DNA of 64,000 nucleotides from assembly GCA_965247425.1 (NCBI GenBank), contig OZ252023.1, forward strand, positions 3,782,001-3,846,000. The letters are read 5' to 3'. This stretch comes from CAZOZZ01 sp965247425 (GTDB taxonomy: Bacteria > Acidobacteriota > Terriglobia > 20CM-2-55-15). The notes beneath the pieces were generated by a model. It worked only from the letters and a program-made list of their open reading frames with translations, was not told the DNA's origin and searched no databases. Within the stretch, counting starts at the first letter, position 1, and every line of letters starts with the position of its first letter. The position numbers and the translations under genes are program-made. This document shows, one piece after another, positions 17,163-26,245 of this stretch.

Positions 17163-17943
17163 AACGATTCACGGCGCCCTGCGCGCGCTGCACATTACGA
17201 TGGGTTTTCTCGGCCTGGCTATGTTCTGGATTCCAGCGTTTGCGCCGAAAGGACGCCGGACCCACATTACCGCCGGAAAGGTGTTCAGCCTGTGCGCATA
17301 CACCGTCGCACTGACGGCCCTCGGGTCGTCTCTGTGGGTCTTCATCCACCCTTCGAGCTGGACGGGCCAGTCGGTGACACTATCCCAGATACCCGCCAAC
17401 CAGATCATGTTCATCGCCATCCTTGGATTGCTGTCCATCTTCCTCCTGCAGGGCGTCGAGAACGGGATGCGCGCTGTCCGCACGCGGCATCAGCCGGAGA
17501 CGTTTGCCGGAACCCGACTCCGTTCCCTCAATCTGGCACAGCTGTTGGCGAGTGTCGCCGTGTTTCTCTTCGGCGTTTACCACGTCGTCGGGGGGAGCGG
17601 CCCCATGTTCTGGATCCCGGTTGCCCTCGGAGCGGCTGGAGTTGCCGATTTCGTCGAACACCGAAAGTTCTTAGCCAACCCCCGTCCCACACCGATGGCC
17701 TGGTGGTACAAGCACATGGACGGCATGGTGGGTTCGGGCATCGCCTTTCACACGGCCTTCCTTGTGTTTGGAGCGCGGAGTGTTTTTGGCGGCGCCCTGA
17801 TCGAAGGGACGTGGTCATTCCTGCCCTGGGTCTTGCCGACTGCTCTGGGATTACCCGCGCTTCATTTCTGGACCCGGTACTACAAGAGGAAGTTCGGAGA
17901 CCTCCCCCGGAAGGTCCCCGGGGAGTCTGTGGTTCAGAGCTAG
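17155..17943 (+). CDS. Seven-helix membrane protein, DUF2306-like
   Basis: 262 aa from GTG 17155, with AAGGAGG upstream inside padR. It starts LRALHITMGFLGLAMFW and has about seven hydrophobic helices; conserved-looking histidines (LHITMG, RTHITAGKV, YHVVGG) and WW/HMDGMVGSG near helix 6. The His pattern resembles DUF2306/cytochrome b561-like proteins that may bind haem, but this is a resemblance only. Coupled to the padR gene before it; convergent with ppnN 12 bp away. Confidence 0.65.
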   Translation: MAETIHGALRALHITMGFLGLAMFWIPAFAPKGRRTHITAGKVFSLCAYTVALTALGSSLWVFIHPSSWTGQSVTLSQIPANQIMFIAILGLLSIFLLQGVENGMRAVRTRHQPETFAGTRLRSLNLAQLLASVAVFLFGVYHVVGGSGPMFWIPVALGAAGVADFVEHRKFLANPRPTPMAWWYKHMDGMVGSGIAFHTAFLVFGARSVFGGALIEGTWSFLPWVLPTALGLPALHFWTRYYKRKFGDLPRKVPGESVVQS

Positions 17944-17955
17944 CGGGCTCTTCCT

Positions 17956-19356
17956 CTAATTCGACACGACTCGATAGCAGGGCTTGTAGGCCTCTGAGGC
18001 GATTTTCATCCGACCCTGATCGACGAAGCTCCGAAGAACCTTGTCGAGCAGGTCCATGACGCCGGGGTCGCCCCTTATCTCGAACGGCCCATTCTGGCGT
18101 ATCAGTCGAATCCCGTGGTCTTTGATGTTCCCCGTCACTATTGCCGAAAAGGCGCGCCGCAGATTCGATGCCAGCTCGTGGGGCGCCAGGTCCCGATGGA
18201 GCACCAGGTCCCGAACCGTTTCGTGACGGACCTCAAACGGTCGTTGATAGTCGTGGGGCACCTGCAATAACCAATTGAAGTAGAAGGCATCCCCACTCTT
18301 GCGCCGCTGGGTCCGAACCTTGCGAATGCTTCGACCCATCCGCCGGGCCACGGCCCGAGCGTCGCCGATAATGATGCGATAGCGATTGCGCGCTTCATCG
18401 CCCAGGGTCGCGCTGATGAAACGGTCGATCTGATCGAAGTAGTTCCGGCTTTTCTCTGGTCCTGTGAACACGACAGGCAAATCCTGATCGGCGTTGGCCG
18501 GGTCCATCAGCACGCCCAGCAGGTACAGGATTTCTTCTGCCGTTCCCGCACCGCCCGGAAAGACGATTATTCCGTGGCCGATACGCAGGAACGCTTCAAG
18601 ACGTTTCTCTATATCCGGTAGAACCACCAGGTGGTTGACGATCGGATTCGGCGGTTCGGCCGCGATGATGCCGGGTTCGGTCAGACCCACATGACGGGCC
18701 TCGCCCAGGCGCTGTTTGGCATGGCCGATGGCCGCACCCTTCATGGGACCCTTCATGGCGCCCGGGCCACAGCCGGTGCACACATCCAGGCCGCGCAACC
18801 CCAGGTGATAACCGACGCTTTTGGTGTACTCGTACTCGGTGCGGGATATGGCATGGCCGCCCCAGCACACTACGAGGTTCGGGGCGAGATCTGGATCCAG
18901 AATGCCGGCGTGTTTCAGGATGTGAAACACCGCATCCGTGATGCCTTCCCCCCGACCCAGATCAAACCGCTGGTTCTGTTCGATCTGGGTACCGATGTAA
19001 ACCAGATCCCGCAACACGGCGAACAGGTGCTGGCGAATCCCCTCGATGATCCGGCCGTCGACAAAAGCACCCGGCGGTGCATTTTCGATCTTCAGCTTGA
19101 GCCCCCGGGTGCGTTGTACTATTTCGATAGAGAAATCACGATAGCGGTCAAATATTGCCGCGGCATCGTCTTCCTCGCTGCCCGTGTTCATCACGGCAAG
19201 GGCACAGCTCCGCAGCAGATCGAAGAGCCGGGATTTCTCCTCTGACCCCGCGGCCACCCGCAGTTGCTCCACCTCGCTCTGGGACAGCACTTCGAGGGTC
19301 CCCCGGGGGCTGACCTCCGTATTGATCGTGTCCTGGGTTGAGGGAGTCTTCACCAT
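17956..19356 (-). CDS. ppnN: Pyrimidine/purine nucleotide 5'-monophosphate nucleosidase
   Basis: 466 aa, matching PpnN (formerly YgdH), which hydrolyses the N-glycosidic bond of nucleoside monophosphates to base and ribose-5-phosphate and is (p)ppGpp-responsive in E. coli. Three parts: N-terminal domain (~20-150), LOG/lysine-decarboxylase-like core with CGPGAMKGPMKGAAIGH and the hallmark PGGAGTAEE (267-275), and the C-terminal DUF3412-like domain (~340-466). Cytoplasmic. Monocistronic between convergent and spaced neighbours. Confidence 0.93.
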   Translation of the reverse strand: MVKTPSTQDTINTEVSPRGTLEVLSQSEVEQLRVAAGSEEKSRLFDLLRSCALAVMNTGSEEDDAAAIFDRYRDFSIEIVQRTRGLKLKIENAPPGAFVDGRIIEGIRQHLFAVLRDLVYIGTQIEQNQRFDLGRGEGITDAVFHILKHAGILDPDLAPNLVVCWGGHAISRTEYEYTKSVGYHLGLRGLDVCTGCGPGAMKGPMKGAAIGHAKQRLGEARHVGLTEPGIIAAEPPNPIVNHLVVLPDIEKRLEAFLRIGHGIIVFPGGAGTAEEILYLLGVLMDPANADQDLPVVFTGPEKSRNYFDQIDRFISATLGDEARNRYRIIIGDARAVARRMGRSIRKVRTQRRKSGDAFYFNWLLQVPHDYQRPFEVRHETVRDLVLHRDLAPHELASNLRRAFSAIVTGNIKDHGIRLIRQNGPFEIRGDPGVMDLLDKVLRSFVDQGRMKIASEAYKPCYRVVSN

Positions 19357-19461
19357 TCCAGCTTAGCGTATCGAAGCCGGGTGCGCCAAAATCGGAGCGT
19401 TCCGATCCCGGACCGCGGTACAACGCCGGATCTGGCGCGGTTCCACCGCTCAGCCCCCTAT

Positions 19462-20508
19462 CTAATTCCCGTCCAGATACTCCTTCCTCAACTTCGCGAC
19501 GACGGTAAAGTGCGGATCGACCACATTGGCGATTTCAAACTCAAGGAGGTGTCCCATCAACAGGCCGGCCGCACGTTCGTCGAACCCGTAGTCGGTCATG
19601 AGCCATCTTTGAAGTTCTGTTGTGGCGTGCTGCAGAGCCTGAAGCAGAGGCCGAGCGCTACCGAGGACCATGATGTAGTCGTCGTTTTCCAGACGCGGCC
19701 AGTTGATCGTCTTGCCCTTGACCAGATCCACGGAAAACTCGACGTCCATCGATACTTCCAGCGCGTTCCCGGCGACTTCGCCGTGACCTTGCCGCGCATG
19801 GCCATCGCCTACGAAGAGCAGCGCTCCGGGTTCAAAGACCGGAAGCATCACCGTGACGCCTTCGACCAGCCCGAAATAGTCCATGTTCCCGCCGAACTCG
19901 CCCGGAGTTGCAGTGGACACCGCTTCCTTGTTCGGCGGTGCCACGGCGACACATCCGAGCATGGGCACCAGGGGGATTTCGAGGGCGGGTTCGAGATCAG
20001 GAGTTGTCGTTCGAGCGATTCCCTCATCCAGGTCCAGTTCCCAGACTTCACACCGCGGCGAGTCCAGGTCCACGCAAGTTTGGGGTTCGGGAACTCTTCC
20101 ACCCTGGGAGCGGAGGTAGAACGGGTCGACCGCGTATGGCGCCAGCACCTGAGCGGACCATGCGGTCGTTCGGTTCGGCTGGATCTTTTCGATTCGAACA
20201 ACCAGCATGTCCCCGGGCTCGGCTCCCTCGATGTAGAAAGGGCCGGTTTCCGGGTTCCACCGCCCGGCGACTTCCGTTCCCGTCTCATCGTAGCCCCGTG
20301 CGTCGATTGTTTTCGTGATGACCCTGTCGCCCGGAGCAATCCGCAGCACCGGTTCATGCGCGAAGGAAAACGTGTTGAAGTAGTGATCAGCCTGAAATCG
20401 ATGTGTTTGTCCGCCTGCCTGTGGCGGAGGTTCGGCAGCCGGCAGGAGTCCTGCCAGAAAAACGAGTAACAACGATGCATTGACTATCTGGGTTGCTTGT
20501 CGGTTCAT
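19462..20508 (-). CDS. Exported acetamidase/formamidase family protein
   Basis: 348 aa from ATG 20508 with GGGAGGAG upstream. Signal peptide (IVNASLLLVFLAGLLPAA). Family motifs: GDMLVVRIEKI, GNMDYFGLVEG, and FVGDGHARQGHGEVAG, the His/Asp/Glu-rich Zn-site segment of FmdA/AmdA enzymes. Members hydrolyse short amides to ammonia and acid, and are usually cytosolic, so export is unusual but common in exported acidobacterial paralogues. The gene is alone; a fragment of the structured repeat lies ~90 bp upstream. Confidence 0.85.
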   Translation of the reverse strand: MNRQATQIVNASLLLVFLAGLLPAAEPPPQAGGQTHRFQADHYFNTFSFAHEPVLRIAPGDRVITKTIDARGYDETGTEVAGRWNPETGPFYIEGAEPGDMLVVRIEKIQPNRTTAWSAQVLAPYAVDPFYLRSQGGRVPEPQTCVDLDSPRCEVWELDLDEGIARTTTPDLEPALEIPLVPMLGCVAVAPPNKEAVSTATPGEFGGNMDYFGLVEGVTVMLPVFEPGALLFVGDGHARQGHGEVAGNALEVSMDVEFSVDLVKGKTINWPRLENDDYIMVLGSARPLLQALQHATTELQRWLMTDYGFDERAAGLLMGHLLEFEIANVVDPHFTVVAKLRKEYLDGN

Positions 20509-20600
20509 TTGCTCCTCCCGGTCTTCGACCGGCACTATCTTGCGCCAGTCGGCCGCCTAATGACAGCTTTCCCTGCCGCCGCCCTTGCCTGATTCTCAAG

Positions 20601-20636
20601 CACGCGACCCTACAGACTTCCACCACGGGCTCCTAG
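20601..20636. repeat. Solo right end of the ~278-bp structured element
   Basis: ACGCGACCCTACAGACTTCC followed by ACCACGGGCTCCTAG, identical to the right terminal repeat of the copies at 1474-1751 and 21779-22055. No body or left end is present, so this is a relic or a deletion product, ~80 bp before dctP. Confidence 0.8.
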
Positions 20637-20717
20637 GCCGTCAGCAATCGCATTGATTGACACGTCACGCCTCTGCCGATAGCATCCTGTCACTGCCGGT
20701 TTCACTGGAGGATCCAC

Positions 20718-21782
20718 ATGAGGAGCCGTTCGAGATCTTTCTCGATTGCGACGACCCTGCTGATGTTGGCCGCTTGCGCCTCGATCACTGTTCCGGGCTC
20801 GGGAGACGGGGTGTCCGCTGGCGTGGCGAACGGTATCGAACCGATTGCCTGGCGCATCCAGAGCAATCTGAATGCGGGGGAGCCGGGATACGAGGCGGTT
20901 CGAGTGGAGTTCGTTGAACTGGCCGAGAGGATGTCTGGTGGAAGAATCAGGTTCCAACTGCATCCGGTCGGCGCGTTGTTCCCTGTAGAAGAAGGCCTCG
21001 AAGCCATCGGCAACGGCCTGATTGACATGGCCCTCCTCACGGGTGGTTATTACGCAGGCAAGCTGGGACCGATCGCCAATCTCGAGATGGGTGTGCCCGG
21101 ATCGCTGCACACGCCCCTGGAGCGCCACAATTTCTTCTACCGCGCCGGGTTTCTGGACCTGGTGCGAGAAGTTTACGGGAAGTTCGGCGTGTACTACCTG
21201 GGTCCGCAACTCTCGCCCGCGTGGGACATGATGTCGAGCAAACCGATCACCCGGATGAAGGACTTTGAGGGACTCAAGATCCGTGCTTTCGGAATCGAGG
21301 CCGAGTGGTATTCGAAGATGGGTGCATCTCCGGTTTTCATGGACGGCGGGGAAATCTACACCGGCCTCGCTACCGGTGTCGTCGATGCGGCACGTTGGTC
21401 CAGCCCTTCCGGCAATCAGACCAATTCGTACCACGAAGTGGCGAAGTACTACATCCAGCCCTCGCCAATGCCGGTGCCGAACAACTTCTTCGCGGTAAAC
21501 GCCGAAGCCTGGAACAAACTTCCTGATGACCTGAAGGCGATCCTGGATCAAGCGGCGCAGGCGTCATCCATGGCTTATCTGTCGCGAGCGATGCTTGCGG
21601 ATTCACGGGCCATGCAGGAGATGCAGGCGGCCGGCGTGGAGATCAGCAGGATCGATGATGCCGAGTGGGCTGAAATCGAAGCCGTCGCGAAGCTCCTGTG
21701 GGAAGGGTATGCCGAGCAAGGAGACCTGCCCAGGCGTGGGGTCGAACTGCTTCAGAAGTATCTCGCCGATCTCGGGCGCTAG
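20718..21782 (+). CDS. TRAP transporter solute-binding lipoprotein, DctP family
   Basis: 354 aa; CTGGAGGATCCAC precedes ATG. Signal with lipobox LMLAAC, then the DctP fold: a mature domain with LHPVGALFPVEEGLEAI, the substrate-carboxylate region MKDFEGLKIRAFG (its Arg normally binds the ligand carboxylate), VFMDGGEIYTGLATGVVDA and a helical C-terminus. It would deliver an organic acid to the DctQM pair encoded at 22256-24086. Its TAG stop lies in the left end of a repeat element that now separates it from dctQ by 473 bp. Confidence 0.92.
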   Translation: MRSRSRSFSIATTLLMLAACASITVPGSGDGVSAGVANGIEPIAWRIQSNLNAGEPGYEAVRVEFVELAERMSGGRIRFQLHPVGALFPVEEGLEAIGNGLIDMALLTGGYYAGKLGPIANLEMGVPGSLHTPLERHNFFYRAGFLDLVREVYGKFGVYYLGPQLSPAWDMMSSKPITRMKDFEGLKIRAFGIEAEWYSKMGASPVFMDGGEIYTGLATGVVDAARWSSPSGNQTNSYHEVAKYYIQPSPMPVPNNFFAVNAEAWNKLPDDLKAILDQAAQASSMAYLSRAMLADSRAMQEMQAAGVEISRIDDAEWAEIEAVAKLLWEGYAEQGDLPRRGVELLQKYLADLGR

Positions 21783-22055
21783 GAGCCCGTGGTGGAAGTC
21801 TGTAGGGTCGCGCGCAGGGGTATTCGGGTCACAGGCGCGAAATGAGGAGCGGAACGATGCTTTGTCATCGTGACCGACGAATGACAAAGCCTGTGGCCCG
21901 AAGACCCCTGCGCCCTACGGGTTACGACGGCATGGGGCCATCTGCGGCGTTGGCACTCCTAGATCGATGGCGAGCATCGACGTCGTCGTGCCGCCTTGCA
22001 GCTAGCCCCATGGCGCTCGTAACGCGACCCTACAGACTTCCACCACGGGCTCCTT
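21779..22055. repeat. Structured ~277-bp inverted-repeat element, copy 2
   Basis: Same ends and internal hairpins as 1474-1751, about 95% identical. Two differences compensate each other: GGCAC (21952-21956) pairs with GTGCC (21988-21992), where copy 1 has GCCAC/GTGGC. It follows dctP, whose stop codon TAG is part of its left end. The right end is clipped by another element starting at 22056. Confidence 0.9.
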
Positions 22056-22235
22056 GGAGCCTGCGCGGCAGAAGGGATCGTAGCGAGAAAGTGGAGAATC
22101 GAGGCCAGATTCCCTCGACTGTGAGGCATTTTCTCGATTTTGAGGCGAATAGTGGTTCTATTTAACGAAAAATCGGGGAAATATGGACCGATTCCTACCG
22201 CTTTCGCAGTAGATTCCTTCTGCCGCGCAGGCTCC
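22056..22235. repeat. 180-bp inverted-repeat element with 24-bp ends
   Basis: GGAGCCTGCGCGGCAGAAGG begins the left end (22056-22079), and its complement closes the right end (22212-22235); 23 of 24 positions match. The core contains TTTCTCGATTTTGAGGCGAA and is non-coding. It directly abuts the 277-bp element, and the two together fill the dctP-dctQ gap. Confidence 0.8.
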
Positions 22236-22255
22236 TACTGGACCAATCGGCAAAC

Positions 22256-22768
22256 ATGACGAAAACACTGTCCAGAATATCGCTCGCTCTCGATCGTTTT
22301 ATCGAAGTGATCGGGCGGACGGTATCGTTGCTGATCTCGGCCGTCATTGGCGTCGTTTCGCTGGAGATGGTCCTCCGGTTCGTTTTCAACAAACCGACCC
22401 CCTGGGCACACGAACTGAGTGCCTGGATGCAAGTCGCACTGGTCTTTCTCGGCGGCGCCTACGCCTTCACGAAGGGGCAGTTCGTCCGGATCGACATCCT
22501 TCACATGCGCATGACACCGCGGACGAAGGCATTGGTGGATCTCACGCTCGGTTCAGCCTTGTTGGGGCTGTTCGCCGGCGTGATGATCTGGGAGGGTGCG
22601 GATCTTGCCTGGCAGTCGTTCCAGATGGGCGAGGTGTCCGCCACCGGCGCCTGGTCCGGACCGGTGTTCATCGCAAAGACCTTCGTCCCCCTGGGCGGCG
22701 TCCTGCTGGCTACGGCATGGGTCTCTCACATGCTGAAGCAACTCGTCATTGTGCTCGAAGCGGATTGA
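22256..22768 (+). CDS. TRAP transporter small permease, DctQ family
   Basis: 170 aa with four predicted TM helices. Typical DctQ features: LISAVIGVVSLEMVLRFVFN, the amphipathic WAHELSAWMQVALVFLGGAY, and GQFVRIDIL. It pairs with the large permease starting 7 bp downstream to import an organic anion with Na+ or H+. There is no strong ribosome site before ATG 22256, and upstream sequence is the repeat element, so its promoter may lie within the element or transcription may read through from dctP. Confidence 0.92.
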   Translation: MTKTLSRISLALDRFIEVIGRTVSLLISAVIGVVSLEMVLRFVFNKPTPWAHELSAWMQVALVFLGGAYAFTKGQFVRIDILHMRMTPRTKALVDLTLGSALLGLFAGVMIWEGADLAWQSFQMGEVSATGAWSGPVFIAKTFVPLGGVLLATAWVSHMLKQLVIVLEAD

Positions 22769-22775
22769 TCTCCCC

Positions 22776-24086
22776 ATGGGCCCCCTAGGAATCACACTCA
22801 TTCTCTTTGGAAGCGTGATGGTCAGTCTGCTGGCGGGCATCCCCATCGCGATCGCGCTCGGCGGCGTCGGCGTCCTCATGATCTACCTGTTCTGGGGCAC
22901 AAATGCGCTTGCGACATTGGCGATGAACGGGTTCTCCGTAACGTCGAGCTTCGAGTTCATGACCATACCGCTGTTCATTTTCATGGCCAACATGCTGCAT
23001 CACTCCGGGATTGCCGATGATCTGTACGCGACCATGTATCACTTCTTCGGTCGCCTTCGTGGAGGTCTGGCAGCGGGGAGCGTCGTGATCTGCACGATCT
23101 TCGCTGCAATGGCCGGGATCAGCGGTGCGGCAACGATTTCCATGGGCGTCGTGGCCCTGCCGTCCATGCTCAACCGGGGATACTCGAAGGACATGGCTCT
23201 GGGCAGTATCGCCGCGGGCGGGTCACTGGGGATTCTGATCCCGCCGAGCGTCACGATGATCGTGTACGGCCTGGTTTCCGGAACTTCGATCGGCAAGCTC
23301 TATGCCGGTGGCGTTCTTCCGGGACTGATGCTTTCGGCCTTGTTTATCTCCTACATCCTGATTCGCAGCTGGCTTCGACCCGAGCTGGCGCCGGCCGCGG
23401 TGGACCAACCCGAGTGGGCTACGTGGGAAAGCGTCGTCTTACTGAAAGGGCTCGTGTTTCCCCTGATCCTTGTGGGATCCGTTCTGGGTTCGATCGTCAC
23501 CGGCGTCGCCAGCATTTCCGAAGCCGCGGCGGTGGGCGCCGTCGGCAGTATCGCCGCCGCAGGGTTCAAGGGGCGCTGGACCTGGTCGATCATCCGGGAA
23601 ACCTGTGTCCAGACCCTGTTGCTCACATGCCTGATCTTCTGGATCATCATCGGCGCGTCGGCTCTGTCCACGTTTTATACGGCCATGGGCGCGGCCAGTC
23701 TGATTCAGGGGATCGTTCTCGGATGGGATGTGAACCGCTATGTGATCTTGCTGGGCATCACGGTGATACTGCTGGTGATGGGAACGGTGATCGACACCGT
23801 CGGCATCATCATGATCACAGCCCCCGTGTTTGTGCCCATCATCCGAGCGCTCGACTTTGACCTTGTATGGTTTGGTGTGCTGTTTATCGTGAACATGGAA
23901 GCCGGCTTCCTGACGCCACCGTTCGGATACAACCTTTTCTATTTGAAAGGCGTGGCCCCGTCCGACGTGACCATGGTCGAGATTTACCGGTCCGTGTTAC
24001 CGTTCATCCTGCTGATGTTCTTCGGCATGGGGCTACTGGTTCTGTTTCCGGAAATTGTGTTGGTCCTACCCAACGCTCTATTCTGA
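22776..24086 (+). CDS. TRAP transporter large permease, DctM family
   Basis: 436 aa from ATG 22776 (an upstream frame to 22749 overlaps dctQ). Twelve or more hydrophobic helices in the DctM pattern: GIPIAIALGGVGVLMIYLFW, GISGAATISMGVVALPSM, GGSLGILIPPSVTMIVYGLV, and the C-terminal NMEAGFLTPPFGYNLFYLKG. It forms the ion-coupled translocation channel with DctQ. A CGACGGC/GCCGTCG hairpin (24102-24127) lies between it and hyuA, but has no U-tract. Confidence 0.93.
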   Translation: MGPLGITLILFGSVMVSLLAGIPIAIALGGVGVLMIYLFWGTNALATLAMNGFSVTSSFEFMTIPLFIFMANMLHHSGIADDLYATMYHFFGRLRGGLAAGSVVICTIFAAMAGISGAATISMGVVALPSMLNRGYSKDMALGSIAAGGSLGILIPPSVTMIVYGLVSGTSIGKLYAGGVLPGLMLSALFISYILIRSWLRPELAPAAVDQPEWATWESVVLLKGLVFPLILVGSVLGSIVTGVASISEAAAVGAVGSIAAAGFKGRWTWSIIRETCVQTLLLTCLIFWIIIGASALSTFYTAMGAASLIQGIVLGWDVNRYVILLGITVILLVMGTVIDTVGIIMITAPVFVPIIRALDFDLVWFGVLFIVNMEAGFLTPPFGYNLFYLKGVAPSDVTMVEIYRSVLPFILLMFFGMGLLVLFPEIVLVLPNALF

Positions 24087-24184
24087 ATCTTTAACTCGAA
24101 ACGACGGCGACTATCGGGCAGCCGTCGCGATCATTTGCCGAATCGATATATGTTCAACCAACCGAATTAAGGACAGCTCAATCG

Positions 24185-26245
24185 ATGAGTTCAATTGACA
24201 TCGGAGTGGACGTTGGCGGCACGTTCACAGACTTTATCCTTTACGATGCCCAGCGCAACCTGTTCCGCATCCGTAAGATTCCGACGACACTCGACGACCG
24301 CGCGACAGGCTTCCTGCAAGGCATTAGGGAACTCACGCCCGACCTTTCCGACGTGGATCGTATCGTTCATGGGACCACGGCGGGTACGAATGCAGTGCTC
24401 GAAAGGAAAGGGGCCCGGTGTGGCCTGATCACGACGGCGGGTTTTCGTGATGTCCTGGAGCTGGGCCGCAGGTCCCGCCCGCATTCCTACGGTCTTCATG
24501 GCACGTTCGAGCCCTTGATCGGGCGCGAGTTCCGGTTGGAGGTTCGCGAGAGGATGGATGCACAGGGGAACGTCATCATTCCTCTCGACGAAGATGACGT
24601 GCGCGTCGCCGTGGCGAAACTGGAGTCCATGGACGTGGAATCCATCGTGATCCACTTTCTGCATTCCTATGCCAACCCCGCCCATGAAGTCCGCTGTGAC
24701 GAAATCGTTCGAGCCGCCTGGTCCGGAGACAGCATTGTGGTCGGCCATCGGGTCATCCGTGAGATGCGTGAGTTTGAACGAGGTTCGACCGCGGCGATTC
24801 AAGGGGCCATCCGGCCGATCGTGTCGGATTACATCAAGCGGGTCTCGGTCGCCCTGGAGGAAGCCGGATATGAACGGGAACTGATGGTCATGCAGGCAAA
24901 CGGGGGAATGATGTCCGCATCGATCGTCGCCGACCATGCGGTTCACACGGTGATGTCCGGGCCCGCGGCCGGTGTGTTGGCTGCAGCGCGGATTGGCACG
25001 GCAGCAGGTTTCGAAAACATCATTACGGCCGACATGGGCGGCACCAGCTTTGACGTTGCATTGATCGTTGGCGGCGAGCCTCTCGTGACCAACGCGAAGG
25101 AAATCGCATACGCGACCCCGATTCACATACCGATGGTCGACGTTCACATCATCGGCGCCGGGGGCGGAAGCATTGCCCGTGTCGACGACGCAGGGATGCT
25201 TCGTGTCGGGCCGGAAAGTGCGGGATCCGAGCCCGGCCCGATCGGTTATTCACGGGGTGGAACCGAACCGACGATCACCGACGCGAACTTCCTTCTCGGA
25301 CGACTGAACGCGAGCAACGTCACCGGCTCGGACAAACCGGCCGACGTCGACCGGATTGCCGAAGTGTTCGGCGCCCAGGTTGGCGCTCATCTGGACCTGA
25401 ATGCACTGGAAAGCGCCGAAGCCGTGCTCCGTGTTGCGGTCAATGAACTGGCCGGCGCCGTTCGCCTGGTCTCTGTCGAAAAAGGAAAGGATCCCCGTGA
25501 TTTCGCCCTGATGTCCTTTGGCGGCGCAGGCCCCCTCCACGCCGTTGCTGTGGCCCGGCATCTTGGCATACCGACGGTTCTGGTTCCCCGCTTTCCCGGT
25601 CTGACCTCGGCGCTGGGATGCATCATGGCCGACGTGCGTCATGATTTCGTGCACGCGATCAACCTGCCCCTTTCCCGTGTCCGGGCGACACCGATCGATG
25701 CCGTCTTTGCCGAGCAGGTCGCAGCCGGAAGGGTGCTTCTCGATCGGGAATCGGTCACCGTCAAACAGACCGTCGTCAGGCACGAAGCCGACCTGCTGTA
25801 TCAGGGGCAATCCCACGTTCTGCGACTCGGCGTGGAAAGTCCGGGATTTGATCCGGACGAACTCGTCACCGCCTTTGCGGATCGCTTCAGTGAGCGTTTC
25901 GGTATTCGGCTCGACGAGATGAAACCTGTCCTGGTCAACGTCCGGACCACTGTGATCGGTGTCCGGGAAAGTGATTTCCCGATCGGCGTCCCTTCGGACG
26001 GAGTGACGCTCGAAGATGCGATCAAGGGACTACGTGAGGTTCGGTTCGACGGCTCGTGGTGTCGAACCAGAATCTATGACCGTGAGCGTCTCCCACCCGG
26101 CGTCCGCTTCGACGGACCCGCGATTGTCGAACAACTGGACGCGACGATCGTCATCGACCCCGGCGCCCGGGCCGCGATCGACGAGCTCGGCAACATGATC
26201 ATCACGGTCGGATCCTCGCGCTACGAGAAAGTGGAGGTGGAATGA
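24185..26245 (+). CDS. hyuA: Hydantoinase/oxoprolinase subunit A
   Basis: 686 aa, normal for HyuA. An actin/ASKHA ATP-binding fold: IDIGVDVGGTFTDFILYD at the N-terminus, HGTTAGTNAVLERKGARCGL, VMSGPAAGVLAA, ADMGGTSFDVALI, GAGGGSIARVD and FGGAGPLHAVAVA. With HyuB it forms ATP-dependent amidohydrolases (N-methylhydantoinase, 5-oxoprolinase, caprolactamase) or acetone/acetophenone carboxylases. The CoA-transferase and aminotransferase neighbours favour opening of a lactam or cyclic amide. It overlaps hyuB by ATGA. Confidence 0.92.
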   Translation: MSSIDIGVDVGGTFTDFILYDAQRNLFRIRKIPTTLDDRATGFLQGIRELTPDLSDVDRIVHGTTAGTNAVLERKGARCGLITTAGFRDVLELGRRSRPHSYGLHGTFEPLIGREFRLEVRERMDAQGNVIIPLDEDDVRVAVAKLESMDVESIVIHFLHSYANPAHEVRCDEIVRAAWSGDSIVVGHRVIREMREFERGSTAAIQGAIRPIVSDYIKRVSVALEEAGYERELMVMQANGGMMSASIVADHAVHTVMSGPAAGVLAAARIGTAAGFENIITADMGGTSFDVALIVGGEPLVTNAKEIAYATPIHIPMVDVHIIGAGGGSIARVDDAGMLRVGPESAGSEPGPIGYSRGGTEPTITDANFLLGRLNASNVTGSDKPADVDRIAEVFGAQVGAHLDLNALESAEAVLRVAVNELAGAVRLVSVEKGKDPRDFALMSFGGAGPLHAVAVARHLGIPTVLVPRFPGLTSALGCIMADVRHDFVHAINLPLSRVRATPIDAVFAEQVAAGRVLLDRESVTVKQTVVRHEADLLYQGQSHVLRLGVESPGFDPDELVTAFADRFSERFGIRLDEMKPVLVNVRTTVIGVRESDFPIGVPSDGVTLEDAIKGLREVRFDGSWCRTRIYDRERLPPGVRFDGPAIVEQLDATIVIDPGARAAIDELGNMIITVGSSRYEKVEVE

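Noticed and set aside
24102..24127. CGACGGC/GCCGTCG hairpin between dctM and hyuA as a terminator
   Set aside because: Short 7-bp stem with a 12-nt loop and no U-tract; the genes on both sides appear to form one transcription unit.
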